Of a DNA stretch of 6,818 nucleotides, positions 5,812-6,818 are shown one piece after another; the first letter of the stretch is position 1; every line of letters begins with the position of its first letter. A program made the position numbers and the translations under genes. The notes beneath the pieces were generated by a model. That model searched no databases and was not told the DNA's origin. It saw nothing but the letters and a program-made list of their open reading frames with translations. The stretch comes from Flavobacteriales bacterium. Its GTDB lineage: Bacteria; Bacteroidota; Bacteroidia; DT-38. The stretch is from positions 1 to 6,818 of the forward strand of contig JABSPR010000126.1 in assembly GCA_013214975.1 (NCBI GenBank), given 5' to 3'.

Positions 5812-6818
5812 TTACTTCATCAGTAAATTCATTGGGTTCGAAATTTTCTTTAACATACCTGCCTTCTCTTTCTTCTTAGGTTCATCCTTTTTCTTCTCAC
5901 CACTTTCAACCCCTTTATTGAGATACTCAAAATATTTGACCATATCGGAACCGGTACCTCTAACAATACGTCTTCCGTAGTATTTGCCATCCGAAGGACA
6001 ATAAAGGAATGACTGCCCTCCTTGATTTCCTATCATAATGAATACCAAGACATCTTCTCTTTTAACAATAGCAGCGTTTATTCTTGAAGACTCAACAAGT
6101 TCAACATTATAAGGATATGCAGATTTTATCTCACTATTAGAGCAACTTATAGAAGTTTTGTTTACTAAAATAGTTTTTTTACTCCCCTGATATGCTTTTC
6201 TATTTCTAGTATCCTTATCCCATTCCCAAATAAAATCATCACCATTAGCATAACAACCATTCAATGTCTGAATGGTCCAGGAAATAAATGTTTGGTTATC
6301 TTCTTTATCCATGGAAACCGTTTCCATATTAGTAGTATTGGTTATAAAATCCCAAATGTTATTATCGCCCAATTCAACAGGCCAAAGTACAACAGGACCA
6401 ACAGTATTTCCCTTTAATGTAGCATTTGAAGGGCCATAATAATTACCATCGTCTTGATATTTGTATGTCATTCCGAAAACTAAAACATTTTCATATTTAG
6501 TGGTCGAAGTTGTTCCTCCAGAACTTGTTGAATGTTTCGTCCAGGAATTAAGAAAAAAGTGGAGAATGTTCACCTTTTGATTATCCTCAAAATTCGATTT
6601 AGCATAAGCTTCATCTATAATTTCGTATTCACTTACTGTCCAATAATCCTCTAATGCTTTCCTGACCAAAGTGTTTATTTCTTCACCCTGACTGTCGTGC
6701 AATAAAACATATGTCTTACTTTTCAAGGAATTCACTTCTTTCTCAGAAACCTTTGCAAACTTGGGCATCCCAAATTGACTGAAACTAAAATTAGTAATGA
6801 AAATTAGTATAACAGATA
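5812..6818 (-). CDS. Exported protein of unknown function, lysine-rich tail (5' end outside window)
   Basis: I do not recognise a family. The first in-window ATG is at 6768, but the frame stays open to the right edge and those codons read SVILIFITNFSFSQFG. This is the hydrophobic core and -SQ cleavage region of a signal peptide, so the annotated start must lie beyond 6818 and the ATG at 6768 is internal. The mature part has an N-terminal segment of beta-alpha-beta type (KTYVLLHDSQGEEINTLV, YWTVSEYEIIDEAYAKSNF, YENVLVFGMTY), a Gly/Ser/Thr-rich loop (HSTSSGGTTSTTK) and a middle rich in Asn, Trp and aromatics. A second segment of similar rhythm follows (KKTILVNKTSIS, YNVELVESSRINAAIV, EDVLVFIMIG). 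The last ~30 residues are strongly basic (EKKKDEPKKKEKAGMLKK). Three cysteines are visible and there is no T9SS sorting domain. The stop at 5812 is 73 nt before the sigma ATG. Periplasmic or outer-membrane-associated location is inferred. Confidence 0.75.
   Translation of the reverse strand, partial: SVILIFITNFSFSQFGMPKFAKVSEKEVNSLKSKTYVLLHDSQGEEINTLVRKALEDYWTVSEYEIIDEAYAKSNFEDNQKVNILHFFLNSWTKHSTSSGGTTSTTKYENVLVFGMTYKYQDDGNYYGPSNATLKGNTVGPVVLWPVELGDNNIWDFITNTTNMETVSMDKEDNQTFISWTIQTLNGCYANGDDFIWEWDKDTRNRKAYQGSKKTILVNKTSISCSNSEIKSAYPYNVELVESSRINAAIVKREDVLVFIMIGNQGGQSFLYCPSDGKYYGRRIVRGTGSDMVKYFEYLNKGVESGEKKKDEPKKKEKAGMLKKISNPMNLLMK

Overview
The window reads as a chromosomal segment of a Bacteroidota bacterium, most likely a gliding or T9SS-bearing member of the Flavobacteriales or a relative. 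The evidence is the AT-rich coding, a type IX secretion (T9SS) sortase, a T9SS-sorted surface protein, an ECF sigma / FecR pair of the Bacteroidota type, weak or absent Shine-Dalgarno sites, and signal peptides ending in -SQ or -AQ. The genus cannot be fixed from these genes. No RNA genes, mobile elements, CRISPR arrays or long repeats are visible, and no intergenic stretch exceeds 300 bases.

Plus strand: the window opens inside the 3' part of porU, the T9SS C25-family sortase. It is followed by a hairpin that may be a terminator and then by a small 90-residue gene of unknown function.

Minus strand, read from the right edge leftwards: (i) an exported protein of unknown function, whose signal peptide runs off the right edge; (ii) an ECF sigma factor; (iii) a FecR-type membrane anti-sigma factor; (iv) an unusual protein with a signal peptide, an STN domain, a long hydrophilic linker and a short outer-membrane beta-barrel-like region; (v) a secreted protein with SprB-like modules and a T9SS type A sorting domain. 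Genes ii to v are tightly packed (gaps of 45, about 46 and 2 nt) and look like one operon.

The main point of interest is this operon. In classical FecI/FecR/FecA cell-surface signalling, the STN domain that contacts FecR sits on a TonB-dependent transporter. Here the STN domain is carried by a protein with no visible plug and a far smaller barrel, and the next gene encodes a T9SS cargo protein instead of a SusD-like lipoprotein. My inference is that the sigma/FecR module senses something at the cell surface other than TonB-dependent import, possibly the adhesin-like neighbour or the state of the envelope. The neighbouring porU encodes the sortase that would process such a cargo.
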